Shown piece by piece: positions 9,145 to 18,216 of a stretch of 63,127 nt of DNA. The notes beneath the pieces were generated by a model, which was not told the origin of the DNA, searched no databases, and saw only the letters and a list, made by a program, of their open reading frames with translations. The stretch is from [Clostridium] citroniae WAL-17108 (GTDB taxonomy: Bacteria > Bacillota > Clostridia > Lachnospirales > Lachnospiraceae): NCBI RefSeq assembly GCF_000233455.1, contig NZ_JH376425.1, forward strand, positions 277,323 through 340,449, given 5' to 3'. The first letter of the stretch is position 1; the number at the start of each line of letters is the position of its first letter. The position numbers were made by a program, and so were the translations under genes.

Positions 9145-10539
9145 ATGGCTAAAAAAACAAAAGCACAGGAACTTAGGGAAGAACTCACGTGGTCATTTCC
9201 ACACATTGCAAAGGACGCGCCGGAGCAGGTGGAAAAGGCCTTTGGATATTGCGAGGGTTATAAGGCATTCCTGGACGGGGGTAAAACAGAGCGTGAATGT
9301 GTGAAAGCAGGGATCAAAATGCTTAAAAAGGCAGGCTATAAACCTTTTGACAGAAAGGCGTCCTACGAGCCGGGAGATAAGGTGTATTATGTCAATCGGG
9401 GCAAGGCGCTGATCGCCACCACCTTTGGCAGGAAGCCTCTTACAGAAGGGGTCAGGATCAACGGGGCCCATATAGATTCCCCGCGCCTGGATCTAAAACC
9501 CAATCCCTTGTATGAAAAGGAAGAGATTGCATATTTTAAAACCCACTATTACGGCGGGATCCGCAAATACCAGTGGGGGACCATCCCTCTTGCCATCCAC
9601 GGCGTTGTGGTAAAGAAGAACGGTGAAACCGTAGAGGTATGTATTGGAGAGAAGGAATCGGATCCCGTGTTCTGTGTCACCGACCTGTTGCCCCACCTTT
9701 CCGCAAAGCAGAATGAAAGGCCCTTAAAGGACGGGCTTAAAGGGGAGGAGTTAAACATTGTGGTGGGCTCCCTGCCGTTTCAGGACGAGGAGATCAAGGA
9801 GCCATTTAAGCTTCTGGCCCTGTCCCTGCTGAACGAGCGTTACGGCATAACGGAAAAGGACTTTTTCCGGGCCGAACTGGAACTGGTTCCGGCGGTAAAG
9901 GCCAGGGATGTGGGACTGGACGCCAGCATGATCGGAGCTTACGGACAGGACGACCGCGTATGCGCATATACTGCACTGACCGCGGAGATCGATGCCAAAA
10001 AGCCGGCCCATACCACCATAACCATACTGACAGACAAGGAGGAGACAGGTTCGGACGGCAATACCGGACTGAATTCCGACTATGTGCTTCATTACATAGA
10101 GGACCTTGCCGACCAGGCCGGAGTAAAGGTGAGGGATATCCTGCGTAATTCCCTGTGTCTTTCCTCGGATGTAAACGCTGCCTATGATCCCACATTCCCT
10201 GATGTTTACGAGAGCCGGAACTCCAGCTATGTGAATAAGGGCTGCGTCCTGACCAAATACACAGGCGCCAGGGGGAAGTCAGGCTCCAATGACGCCAGTG
10301 CTGAAGTCATGGCAAAGGTCATATCCATGATGGAGCAGGAAGGGGTGTACTGGCAGGCCGGGGAACTGGGCGCGGTTGATGCGGGAGGAGGCGGGACCAT
10401 CGCCAAGTTCGTAGCCCATATGAATGTGGATACCGTGGACCTTGGGGTTCCCATTTTGTCCATGCACTCGCCCTTTGAGCTTGCGTCCAAACTGGATGTT
10501 TACAACACCTACAAGGCATTCAGGGCATTCTACAAATAA
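9145..10539 (+). CDS. M18 family aminopeptidase
   Basis: 464 residues, the usual length for bacterial aspartyl-aminopeptidase-like M18 enzymes, which remove N-terminal residues from peptides in the cytosol using a two-metal centre. Visible metal-site and family motifs are NGAHIDSPRLDLKP (His, Asp), DKEETGSDGNTG (catalytic Glu pair), SSDVNAAYDP and, near the end, MHSPFELASKLDVY. The start at 9145 follows AAAGGAGGAAAAAC. Longer forms starting upstream run into the preceding gene and lack a ribosome binding site. It sits 13 bases after the LRR gene and could share its transcript. Confidence 0.93.
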   Translation: MAKKTKAQELREELTWSFPHIAKDAPEQVEKAFGYCEGYKAFLDGGKTERECVKAGIKMLKKAGYKPFDRKASYEPGDKVYYVNRGKALIATTFGRKPLTEGVRINGAHIDSPRLDLKPNPLYEKEEIAYFKTHYYGGIRKYQWGTIPLAIHGVVVKKNGETVEVCIGEKESDPVFCVTDLLPHLSAKQNERPLKDGLKGEELNIVVGSLPFQDEEIKEPFKLLALSLLNERYGITEKDFFRAELELVPAVKARDVGLDASMIGAYGQDDRVCAYTALTAEIDAKKPAHTTITILTDKEETGSDGNTGLNSDYVLHYIEDLADQAGVKVRDILRNSLCLSSDVNAAYDPTFPDVYESRNSSYVNKGCVLTKYTGARGKSGSNDASAEVMAKVISMMEQEGVYWQAGELGAVDAGGGGTIAKFVAHMNVDTVDLGVPILSMHSPFELASKLDVYNTYKAFRAFYK

Positions 10540-10593
10540 CAACCTTAAATTTTCATGAAATTGATGGAAACACTTTTTTTTCCCACACAGGTA

Positions 10594-10602
10594 TGGTATA
10601 AC
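10594..10602 (+). promoter_or_regulatory. Extended -10 promoter for the foldase lipoprotein gene
   Basis: TATGGTATAAC contains a TGn extended -10 (TGGTATAAC). No convincing -35 is present at the right spacing. Transcription would start about 100 bases before the gene. Confidence 0.35.
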
Positions 10603-10713
10603 TATGTACAGCGCACGCCCGGAAAAGCACATGTTTTTTATGGTATGAATACTGGGAATATAAGGGTTTTCACAAGGATGCGTAAAACGAGTAAAAGAAA
10701 AGGGAAATGTAAG

Positions 10714-11814
10714 ATGAAAAAAATAGCATTGATATGTTTATGTACAATGACGGCCTTGTCACTTCTGACAGGCTGTTCTAACAGCACAGGCAGCGGAAAT
10801 GAAAATCTGGGATCTGTGGAGCTGGGAGAATACAAAGGCGTTAAGGTGAATATGCCTTCTGTGATCGTAACAGACGCGGAGGTGGAATCCAGGATCAATC
10901 AGGTTCTGAGCCAGAATCCGTCCGAGGAGGAATTGGACCGCCCGGCCCAGGAAGGCGATGTGGTCAATATCGATTATGTGGGCAAGCAGGATGGCGTGGA
11001 ATTTGCCGGGGGTACAGATACCGGATATGACCTGACACTTGGTTCCGGAAGATTCATCGAAGGGTTTGAGGATGGATTGATCGGAGCAAAGAAAGGGGAT
11101 AAGAAGGAGTTGAACCTGACGTTCCCGGAAACTTATTCAGAGGAAACCCTGGCCGGCAAGCCAGTGGTATTTGAGGTCACTGTCAACGCAGTGAAGGAGA
11201 AAAAGGACGCTGTGCTGGATGACGCATTTGTACAGAGGGTTTCCGATTACAAGACAGTGGACGAGTATAAGGAGAGCATTAAGGCGGACCTCTTAAAGCA
11301 GAAGCAGCAGTCCGCAGACCTTCAGGTTCAGCAGTCCGTGCTGCAGCAGGTAGTGGAGAGTTCCACGTTCAAGCTGAATAAGACTGCCCTGTCCAGGCGC
11401 TATAACACAAGGATCAAACAGTACGAAGAACAGGCAAAGATGTATGGAAGCAGCCTGTCCCACATGGCCCAGGCCAATGGTATGGATGTACCAGGACTCC
11501 AGGAGGCAATCTATGCTTCTGTGAAGGATGATGTGCGGAACCAGCTGGTCATCAATACGGTTGCTGAGCGCGAGGGCATTGTGCTGGAGGATGCAGACCG
11601 CCAGGCATTTGCAGAGAGCAACGGACAGGATGTGGAGGATGCTGTTGCATATTACGGCCAGGAGACCTTTGACGAGATGGCGCTGAATTATAAGGTGATG
11701 AAGTTTATGGCTGACAATGCTTCCAACGTGGCTGAAACCACAGAGACGGAGACATCCGCGGCAGAGACAGCAGCCGGGACAACAGCAGCAGAAGAGACTA
11801 CGGCAGCAAAATAA
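10714..11814 (+). CDS. Lipoprotein with FKBP-type prolyl isomerase and trigger-factor-like C-terminal domain
   Basis: 366 residues starting MKKIALICLCTMTALS with a lipobox LLTGC, so the mature protein is lipid-anchored outside the membrane. Residues about 70-165 form an FKBP domain (GDVVNIDYVGKQDGVEFAGG, then GSGRFIEGFEDGLIGAKKGD). The following helical region to about 330 resembles the chaperone arms of trigger factor. The ribosome-binding N-terminal domain of true trigger factor is missing, which fits an extracellular foldase working on secreted proteins after translocation, analogous in role to PrsA. The tail is Thr/Glu/Ala-rich and low complexity. The start follows AAAAGGGAAATGTAAG; an upstream in-frame start would bury the signal peptide. 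It is followed closely by xpt. Confidence 0.85.
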   Translation: MKKIALICLCTMTALSLLTGCSNSTGSGNENLGSVELGEYKGVKVNMPSVIVTDAEVESRINQVLSQNPSEEELDRPAQEGDVVNIDYVGKQDGVEFAGGTDTGYDLTLGSGRFIEGFEDGLIGAKKGDKKELNLTFPETYSEETLAGKPVVFEVTVNAVKEKKDAVLDDAFVQRVSDYKTVDEYKESIKADLLKQKQQSADLQVQQSVLQQVVESSTFKLNKTALSRRYNTRIKQYEEQAKMYGSSLSHMAQANGMDVPGLQEAIYASVKDDVRNQLVINTVAEREGIVLEDADRQAFAESNGQDVEDAVAYYGQETFDEMALNYKVMKFMADNASNVAETTETETSAAETAAGTTAAEETTAAK

Positions 11815-11844
11815 ACGGGAGCGAATTGTGAGGAGGGGACATAC

Positions 11845-12429
11845 ATGCAGATTTTAAAGGACAGGATACGAAAGGACGGCAAGATCAAGGCCGGAAACGT
11901 ACTGAAAGTAGACAGCTTCTTAAACCACCAGATGGACATTAAGCTGTTTGGAGAGATTGGCAGGGAGTTTAAGCGCAGATTTGCCGATGTGCCGGTGACA
12001 AAGATTTTGACCATTGAGGCGTCCGGCATCGGCATTGCATGTATTGTGGCCCAGTATTTTGATGTGCCGGTTGTATTTGCCAAGAAGACGCAGACCAAGA
12101 ACATTGCCGGGGAAGTGTATACCACCAAGGTGGAATCCTTTACCCACGGGCGCGTGTATGATATCATCGTATCCAGGGAATTCCTGGGTCCTGGGGATAA
12201 GGTACTGCTGATTGATGATTTCCTGGCCAATGGAAAGGCACTGGAAGGTCTGGCAGCCCTTGTAAGGGATTCGGGCGCGGAGTTGGTAGGAGCCGGCATT
12301 GTAATTGAAAAAGGTTTCCAGGTAGGCGGCGATCTGCTGCGTTCCGAGGGGATCAGGCTGGAGTCCCTGGCAATTGTAGAGAGCATGGATGAGGAGACAC
12401 AGACGATTGTGTTCAGAGATGATGAGTAA
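11845..12429 (+). CDS. xpt: Xanthine phosphoribosyltransferase
   Basis: 194 residues, normal for Xpt, which makes XMP from xanthine and PRPP in purine salvage. The PRPP-binding loop is KVLLIDDFLANGKALEGL at about 117-134, and the N-terminus MQILKDRIRKDGKIK, then VDSFLNHQMD, is family-typical. A strong GAGGAGGGG site precedes the ATG. Only 30 bases separate it from the lipoprotein gene, leaving no room for the purine riboswitch that often controls xpt in Firmicutes, so it is probably co-transcribed. The downstream phosphatase gene overlaps its end. Confidence 0.95.
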   Translation: MQILKDRIRKDGKIKAGNVLKVDSFLNHQMDIKLFGEIGREFKRRFADVPVTKILTIEASGIGIACIVAQYFDVPVVFAKKTQTKNIAGEVYTTKVESFTHGRVYDIIVSREFLGPGDKVLLIDDFLANGKALEGLAALVRDSGAELVGAGIVIEKGFQVGGDLLRSEGIRLESLAIVESMDEETQTIVFRDDE

Positions 12430-13216
12430 TAAGACAAAAGCATTATTTTTCGATATTGACGGAACCCTCCTGTCTGAAAAGACAGGGGAGGTGCCGGAAA
12501 GTGCAAAACAGGCGGTCAAAGAAGCCAGGTCAAAAGGGCATCTGGTTTTTATCAATACAGGCAGGGTCTACCCCCATACATGGCAGATACGTTCAGAGAT
12601 CGAGGTTGACGGCTGTCTGTGCGGGTGCGGCACGTATGTCCTTGCAGAGGGAAGGGTGCTTTACTATTACCATATTCCCAGGGAGCGCGGCATCCGCATT
12701 AAAAAGGACATTGACGAGTGCGGTCTGGACGGAGCCTTGGAAGGTGTGGACGGCTGTTATTTCCACAGAACCATCTCAAGGATGCCGCGGGTGGAGGAAC
12801 TAAAAGCAGCACTCAGGGAAGCGGGATGCGCCGGCAGGTATGACTGGGAAGATGACTGCTATGATTTCTCCAAATTTTACCTTGCGTCTGACGGGAACAG
12901 CCGGTGTATGGAATTATTTGGACGTCTTAAGGATATAGAGGTCATTGACAGGGGGGATGGATATTATGAGTGTGTCCCCAGAGGCCATTCTAAGGCCACT
13001 GCCATGGATCAGGTACTGAAACACTACGGTATTTCCAAGGATGATGCCTATGTGTTTGGGGATAGCAGCAATGATCTGTCCATGTTCCAATACGCAACCA
13101 ACTGTGTGCTTATGGGACAGCACAGTGAGGTACTGGTCCCCTATGCCACATTCGAGACAAAGGATGTGGAGGAAGATGGTATCGCTTATGCAATGAAAGA
13201 GTTAGGCATCATATAG
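12422..13216 (+). CDS. HAD-superfamily phosphatase, Cof type
   Basis: 264 residues with HAD motif I near the N-terminus (LFFDIDGTLL), motif II (INTGR), and a motif III/IV region near the C-terminus (HSKATAMDQVL, then VFGDSSNDLSMF). The layout is that of Cof-type (IIB cap) sugar- or nucleotide-phosphate phosphatases. The start overlaps the end of xpt by eight bases, so the two are translationally coupled; ATG at 12419 is an equally possible start. Substrate cannot be told from sequence. Coupling to xpt makes a nucleotide-related phosphate plausible but not shown. Confidence 0.88.
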   Translation: MSNKTKALFFDIDGTLLSEKTGEVPESAKQAVKEARSKGHLVFINTGRVYPHTWQIRSEIEVDGCLCGCGTYVLAEGRVLYYYHIPRERGIRIKKDIDECGLDGALEGVDGCYFHRTISRMPRVEELKAALREAGCAGRYDWEDDCYDFSKFYLASDGNSRCMELFGRLKDIEVIDRGDGYYECVPRGHSKATAMDQVLKHYGISKDDAYVFGDSSNDLSMFQYATNCVLMGQHSEVLVPYATFETKDVEEDGIAYAMKELGII

Positions 13217-13230
13217 AAAGAGCTGACCGG

Positions 13231-14784
13231 ATGAAGAGAAAGACTTGGATGATAAGCGCCCTGATGTATGCTATGGTATTCATGGCATGCTTCGGGGTTT
13301 TGCATTTTATGAAAAAGGTAATGGAACCACCGGGACCTGTACAGGTGGCGGGGACCGAGCCCATAGAGGAGCCTTCAGACAGCCCCCGTGGTACCCGGGA
13401 AGATACGGGCGAGCCTGTACCGGCTGCCACGGACTCTGAGGCTGAAAAAGAGGAGACAGTGGAGCGGGAGGGGGGATACACGGGATGGAAGAAGGAGTTC
13501 CCTTCTGTTTGGACCCCGCCCCAGGAAACCGAGGTGCCCTACGTTCCGCCGGATGTGATCCTTGCAACGGATCTCCACTATCAGAGTGCCCTGACGGATG
13601 ACGGAGGGGAGGCGTTCCAGCTTTTTGTGGAGCGCAGTGACGGAAAGGTTATCCGGTATCTGCCCCAGCTTTTGGAGGCATTTCTGGACGAGGTGATAGA
13701 AGAAAAGCCTGCCGCGCTGGTGCTCAGCGGTGACATCACCATGAACGGGGAAAAGGTCAACCATCAGGAATTGGCTGATCGGTTAAAGCGGGTACAGGAC
13801 GCGGGCGTACAGGTGCTGGTGATTCCCGGCAACCATGATATCAATAACGGGAATGCGGCGGTATATTACGGGGCGGAAAAAGCAGCAGCCCCATCCATTG
13901 ACGGACCTGAGTTTTATGATATTTACCACGAGTACGGCTATGACCAGGCATTAAGCCGTGACAGTGATTCCCTGAGCTATGTCTATGCCCTGGATGAGAG
14001 AAACTGGCTGTTGATGCTGGATTCCTGCCAGTATGAGCCGGATAACAAGGTGGAGGGCAGGATCAAGGATACGACCATGGCCTGGATGGATGAGCAGCTT
14101 GCCAAAGCCGGTGAGGAAGGAATATTTGTGGTTCCCATTGCCCATCACAATCTTCTGGCCCAGAGCCGGATGTACACAACCCAGTGCGCCATGGATAACA
14201 ATCAGGATGTGATCCAACTCCTGCAGAAATACAGGCTGCCCTTGTTTTTCAGCGGTCACCTGCATGTACAGCGGGTGCACAAATACAAGGCGGAACCGGG
14301 AGTCCCGGAAGCAGCTTACGGCATACAGGAGATCATCACAGACGCGCTGAGTATCCCTCCCTGCCAATATGGGCACATCATATGGGAGGAGGACGGAAGC
14401 ATATCCTATGAGACCAGGTCTGTGGATGTGTCTGCCTGGGCCAGGAGAACGGGGATTGATAACCCGGATCTTCTGGATTTTGAGGACTGGTCCTTCCGCT
14501 ACATACAAAAGCTGATCAGCGATCAGATACGGGGAGTGGTAAAGAACCTGGGGAATGATGTGGAGCGCTCCATGGCAGCCACCTATGCAGGCGTGTACAT
14601 TGACTATTATGCCGGGCGCAAAATTGACGCAAAAGGGATTAAGGGAACCAGAGGATACCGGTGGTGGGAGCGCAATATGCCGGACAGCTACCTTCTCAGG
14701 GAATTGAACGCCATGATCGCGGATTCGGACAGGGATAATAATTATTTTCTTCTCCCGGAGGAACAGGGATGGTTTCTGGATTAG
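13231..14784 (+). CDS. Membrane-anchored metallophosphoesterase
   Basis: 517 residues. One N-terminal membrane segment (about 5-27) is followed by a Pro/Glu-rich linker to about 100 and then a calcineurin-like phosphoesterase domain outside the membrane. Metal-binding motifs are in order: DLHY, SGDITMNG, IPGNHDINNG, a lone AHHN, and SGHLHVQR. A C-terminal helical region of about 130 residues is not assigned. It follows the HAD gene by 14 bases and probably belongs to the same transcript. The substrate could be a nucleotide, phosphodiester or wall polymer. Confidence 0.88.
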   Translation: MKRKTWMISALMYAMVFMACFGVLHFMKKVMEPPGPVQVAGTEPIEEPSDSPRGTREDTGEPVPAATDSEAEKEETVEREGGYTGWKKEFPSVWTPPQETEVPYVPPDVILATDLHYQSALTDDGGEAFQLFVERSDGKVIRYLPQLLEAFLDEVIEEKPAALVLSGDITMNGEKVNHQELADRLKRVQDAGVQVLVIPGNHDINNGNAAVYYGAEKAAAPSIDGPEFYDIYHEYGYDQALSRDSDSLSYVYALDERNWLLMLDSCQYEPDNKVEGRIKDTTMAWMDEQLAKAGEEGIFVVPIAHHNLLAQSRMYTTQCAMDNNQDVIQLLQKYRLPLFFSGHLHVQRVHKYKAEPGVPEAAYGIQEIITDALSIPPCQYGHIIWEEDGSISYETRSVDVSAWARRTGIDNPDLLDFEDWSFRYIQKLISDQIRGVVKNLGNDVERSMAATYAGVYIDYYAGRKIDAKGIKGTRGYRWWERNMPDSYLLRELNAMIADSDRDNNYFLLPEEQGWFLD

Positions 14785-14832
14785 GATAAAATATACGGTG
14801 AAAATACATGGCAATTCCGCCCCTCCTGAGCC

Positions 14833-14861
14833 TTGTGGCTGTTTTTGCTGTGTGTTAGAAT
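14833..14861 (+). promoter_or_regulatory. Promoter of the M3 peptidase gene
   Basis: TTGTGG at 14833-14838, a 17-bp spacer and TAGAAT at 14856-14861, giving a leader of about 60 bases. Confidence 0.6.
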
Positions 14862-14927
14862 AAATGTAAGAAATTGTTAGCTAAAGAAGATTTTGAGAGT
14901 ACACATACACTAAAGGAGGAACCGGCC

Positions 14928-16916
14928 ATGAGAAAGTGTGACTGGAAAAATGTCTTAAAGCGCGGTGCAGCCCTTGCCCTGGCGTTTATGATAGCGGTAT
15001 CCGTGCCGTCCTACGGTGCGGCAGCCGCACAGGCAGCGGTTCCTTCAGGAGCCGGCCGCCCGGGAATAAAAAAGCAGCTGCCCGATGCAGCGGACTATTC
15101 CCAAAGGCCCTATGAGCATTATTCCACCCAGGTCATTGACCAGGCCATGGAGGATTTTGAAAAGGCCTGCCAGACCGAGGGACAGGAGGAGGAAGTGCTC
15201 CGCCTGTACGACCTGATCATCAGTGAGTTTGACCGCCTGGCCACCATGACCTATATGGCCCAGATCGAATATGACAAAGACGTGTCCAATGAGGCAGCTG
15301 CCCAGGAGCAGGCATATACCACGGATCTGTATGCAGAGCTGGGGGACAAGGCCGCATCCTGTATCAGCAGAGGGCTTGCCACTTCCTATGCCAATGCTCT
15401 GGAAGACAGGATCGGCGGGGAATATGTGTCCATGGTGGAGTATTACCAGGAGGACTCACAGGAGAGACAGGAACTGGATAAAAAGGAGCAGGAGCTGCTT
15501 CGCCAGTATGACCAGCTGGCGGCGGATGACATAACAGTGGAGTATAATGGACAGCAGTGGAATTACCAGCGCCTGGAGACGGAGGAAGATCTAAGCACCG
15601 ACACATACCGCGACATACTGAAAGAGCTGAGCCGGGAAAAGAACAGGATCCTGGGAAATAAGTTTATGGAACTGGTTCAGGTCCGCAACCAGATAGCCGG
15701 GGTATCAGGATACGACAACTATGCGGAATACGCATACAATGCGGTATATGGGCGTGATTATACCATGGAGGACGCAAAAAAGCTGTGCGGGAATGTGAAG
15801 GACACCATTGTTCCGCTCAATGATGATATGTGGTATCTGGAAGTGGATTATGCTTCCTATGACGGCCTGGATGAGCTGGAGAGCAGTTCCGCAGAGGACA
15901 TGTTTAATGCGGTGGGGCCTGCCTTGGTGAGGACCCAGCCGGAACTGGGGGAAATATTCCAGTATATGCGGGATAACCATCTGTATGATATCCAGGCCGG
16001 GGCAGAGGGGGAGGACCGCGCGGACAGCAGTTATACCGTGGCTCTTCCCAGTTATAAAGATGCATTTATCTTTATCAACCGCAGCAATACCTTCAGGGAT
16101 TACCAGTCCCTGATCCATGAATTCGGCCATTTCAGCAGCTACTATTACAACGCGGGGCCTGAATTATATCAGGGGTTTAACGTGGATGTGTGCGAGATAC
16201 AGTCCCAGGGGCTGGAACTTCTTGTTACAAGACAGGCGGAGAGCATGCTGGGGGAAGGGGCTGAGGCCTATGTATTCGAGACACTTACGGATATGCTCTA
16301 TGTAACCATCACAGCCTGCATGTTCCAGGAATTTGAGGAGGCCGTATACAGGAATCCGGATATGACCCTGGAGGAGATGAACCGCAAGTTTAAGGAGATC
16401 CAGGATTCCTATGACGGATGGTACTACCGGGTATATGGGGATGAATGCTATGAATGGGTGGACATCCCCCATCTGTTCCACAGCCCCATGTACTATATCG
16501 GTTATGGAACCTCGGCCCTTTCCGCTCTTGACCTGTGGGTACTGTCCGGTGATGACTGGGATCTGGCAGTGGACACATACATGGGAATTCTTCATGAAGG
16601 TATGGATGCACCCTATAAAGGAACCATCAGCAAGTGGGGAATGAGGGATGTATTCGACCAACCGCAGATGGAAGACCTGGCCCGGGATATCCGAAGCATG
16701 CAGGGCCTGGCCGATGGGTCAGAGGTCCAGCCGGGGGAAGAACTGCCCCAGGAAAGCGATGGCTATGATACCAACACCGCCCTCCAGGGACAGCGGATGC
16801 TCTCAGCGGTAATGATCCTGCTCCTGGGAGTGGGGGCCGTGATCGTGCTTCAGGTTATGATCCTGTGCGTTGGAGTTGTTGTCTTGTGGGTTTTGGTGAA
16901 GGGGAGGAAGGGATAA
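14928..16916 (+). CDS. Membrane-anchored M3 family metallopeptidase (oligoendopeptidase F-like)
   Basis: 662 residues. A signal peptide (about 1-35, Ala-rich, ending AAAAQA) is followed by a helical M3 domain with the zinc motif HEFGH at about 397-401 and the downstream FNVDVCEIQSQGLELL segment expected to supply the third ligand. A C-terminal hydrophobic segment with a basic end (VLWVLVKGRKG) anchors it. Typical M3 oligopeptidases are cytosolic, so this version seems moved outside, presumably trimming peptides at the cell surface. The start follows AAAGGAGGAACCGGCC. A longer form from 14874 lacks a ribosome binding site and would bury the signal peptide. Confidence 0.88.
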   Translation: MRKCDWKNVLKRGAALALAFMIAVSVPSYGAAAAQAAVPSGAGRPGIKKQLPDAADYSQRPYEHYSTQVIDQAMEDFEKACQTEGQEEEVLRLYDLIISEFDRLATMTYMAQIEYDKDVSNEAAAQEQAYTTDLYAELGDKAASCISRGLATSYANALEDRIGGEYVSMVEYYQEDSQERQELDKKEQELLRQYDQLAADDITVEYNGQQWNYQRLETEEDLSTDTYRDILKELSREKNRILGNKFMELVQVRNQIAGVSGYDNYAEYAYNAVYGRDYTMEDAKKLCGNVKDTIVPLNDDMWYLEVDYASYDGLDELESSSAEDMFNAVGPALVRTQPELGEIFQYMRDNHLYDIQAGAEGEDRADSSYTVALPSYKDAFIFINRSNTFRDYQSLIHEFGHFSSYYYNAGPELYQGFNVDVCEIQSQGLELLVTRQAESMLGEGAEAYVFETLTDMLYVTITACMFQEFEEAVYRNPDMTLEEMNRKFKEIQDSYDGWYYRVYGDECYEWVDIPHLFHSPMYYIGYGTSALSALDLWVLSGDDWDLAVDTYMGILHEGMDAPYKGTISKWGMRDVFDQPQMEDLARDIRSMQGLADGSEVQPGEELPQESDGYDTNTALQGQRMLSAVMILLLGVGAVIVLQVMILCVGVVVLWVLVKGRKG

Positions 16917-16964
16917 TAAGTGGGCGCCCTTTGTCCGGGCTGAGTATCTAAACAAGACAGAAAG

Positions 16965-16999
16965 AGGCTGACAGCCAGTTATGGGCGGTCAGCCTTTTC
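16965..16999. terminator. Intrinsic terminator between convergent genes
   Basis: AGGCTGAC at 16965-16972 pairs with GTCAGCCT at 16988-16995, followed by TTTTC on the plus strand. On the minus strand the exit sequence is only moderately T-rich, so it serves the M3 peptidase best. Confidence 0.75.
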
Positions 17000-17009
17000 T
17001 TTTTGCAAA

Positions 17010-18167
17010 TCATTTTACATCTATCTTTCCCCTATAATACGCCAGCATCAGATCCACCATCCGCCCATAACTCCTGACACCATCCTCCTGGCTGTGTGCT
17101 TTCAGGTAGCGGTCATTGAGCTGGGTGGAGGCTTCTGCCACCTTGCCGTCATATTGGTCCCAGAACTGGTTGTTCCATTTCAGATCCTGGGCTGCTTTGG
17201 GGGAGAGCATGCCATAGAGTTCATAGTATGCTTCCAGGTCCACCTTTGCCAGGGCATTGCCTGCGTAGACCCAGCCGGTGAGGTAGCCGCTGTAGCGGAA
17301 ATCCGATGACTGGGAGCCGATGCATGCCAGGTAGCCGATGAAGTTGGCCTCGTCCTCCCGCATAAAGCCTTTTAGGTGGGAGAGCTCATGGCAGATGGTG
17401 TGGGGAATATTGTAGTAGGGCATTTCCCTGTTATAGTTCGCCTCAATGGTAAAGGGGGAATAGATGCCGCAGAGCTGCTGGATGGACAGCAGCCTGGGGT
17501 TCATCAGGGGCTTGGGGTAGGGGTAGTATCCATCCAGCTGGGCATAGGAAGCTCCTAGGTTGTTCATGGCGGTTACGCCTTCCAGACCCATTTCCCTGAG
17601 AGCGGACATTGCCGGCAGAGGGGTATCCTCTGTCTGGCCCGGATACAGGCCGGACAGGAAATCCGTAGAGTGGTCCACTTCCTCCAGGGAACTGTTCACC
17701 TGACTGGTCAGGAATAGGCACAGGCTGTAAAGCTCCTCTGTAGAGGACTGTTCCATAACCATACCCGCCTCATAGGAAAATGGGCTCCTGTAATAGTTGA
17801 TCCCGCAGTTTATTGTAAACAGGAACAGCAGGAGACAGGCATAAAAGAAGACACGGGCCAGTGAGCACAGGGGCCTCTTAAACAGGAGGACAATGCTGAT
17901 GATGCAGAATACTACGGTAAGGTACAGACCTGCCTCAGAGAGGGAAAATGGAAACAGCCCGCTAAAACGCCCCAGTGTGTTCACCAGCACAGGATAGACT
18001 GTGACGGAGTAGTTCTGGGCAAATCCGGGGACCATCCTGGAACACATGGTGAGGATGCCTGAGAGAAGAACCAGAACAAGACCCGCTATAAAAAGGCGGA
18101 GCGCAGTCCCGGGGCAATTGGCGGCTAAACCGGAGGATCGTAAGTTGGCTTTTAAGGGAAGCTTCAT
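17010..18167 (-). CDS. DUF3810 family membrane protein with HELxH zinc motif
   Basis: 385 residues with three hydrophobic segments in the first 130 residues (about 25-45, 62-85 and 95-115), then an extracytoplasmic domain containing CHELSHLKGFMREDEANFIG. The HELSH with a following E is a gluzincin-like metalloprotease signature. DUF3810 proteins are widespread in Firmicutes and Bacteroidetes and are uncharacterised. It lies 49 bases downstream of ytvI on the same strand and is probably co-transcribed with it. Confidence 0.85.
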   Translation of the reverse strand: MKLPLKANLRSSGLAANCPGTALRLFIAGLVLVLLSGILTMCSRMVPGFAQNYSVTVYPVLVNTLGRFSGLFPFSLSEAGLYLTVVFCIISIVLLFKRPLCSLARVFFYACLLLFLFTINCGINYYRSPFSYEAGMVMEQSSTEELYSLCLFLTSQVNSSLEEVDHSTDFLSGLYPGQTEDTPLPAMSALREMGLEGVTAMNNLGASYAQLDGYYPYPKPLMNPRLLSIQQLCGIYSPFTIEANYNREMPYYNIPHTICHELSHLKGFMREDEANFIGYLACIGSQSSDFRYSGYLTGWVYAGNALAKVDLEAYYELYGMLSPKAAQDLKWNNQFWDQYDGKVAEASTQLNDRYLKAHSQEDGVRSYGRMVDLMLAYYRGKIDVK

Positions 18168-18216
18168 AGGTATACCTGCCTTTATTTAGTATCACACCCG
18201 CTGTTATTTTTAGCGA

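Noticed and set aside
10714..11814. Calling this gene tig (trigger factor)
   Set aside because: It lacks the ribosome-binding domain and starts with a lipoprotein signal, so it cannot be the cytosolic trigger factor.
11815..11844. Purine riboswitch before xpt
   Set aside because: Only 30 bases separate xpt from the preceding gene and no aptamer core is visible.
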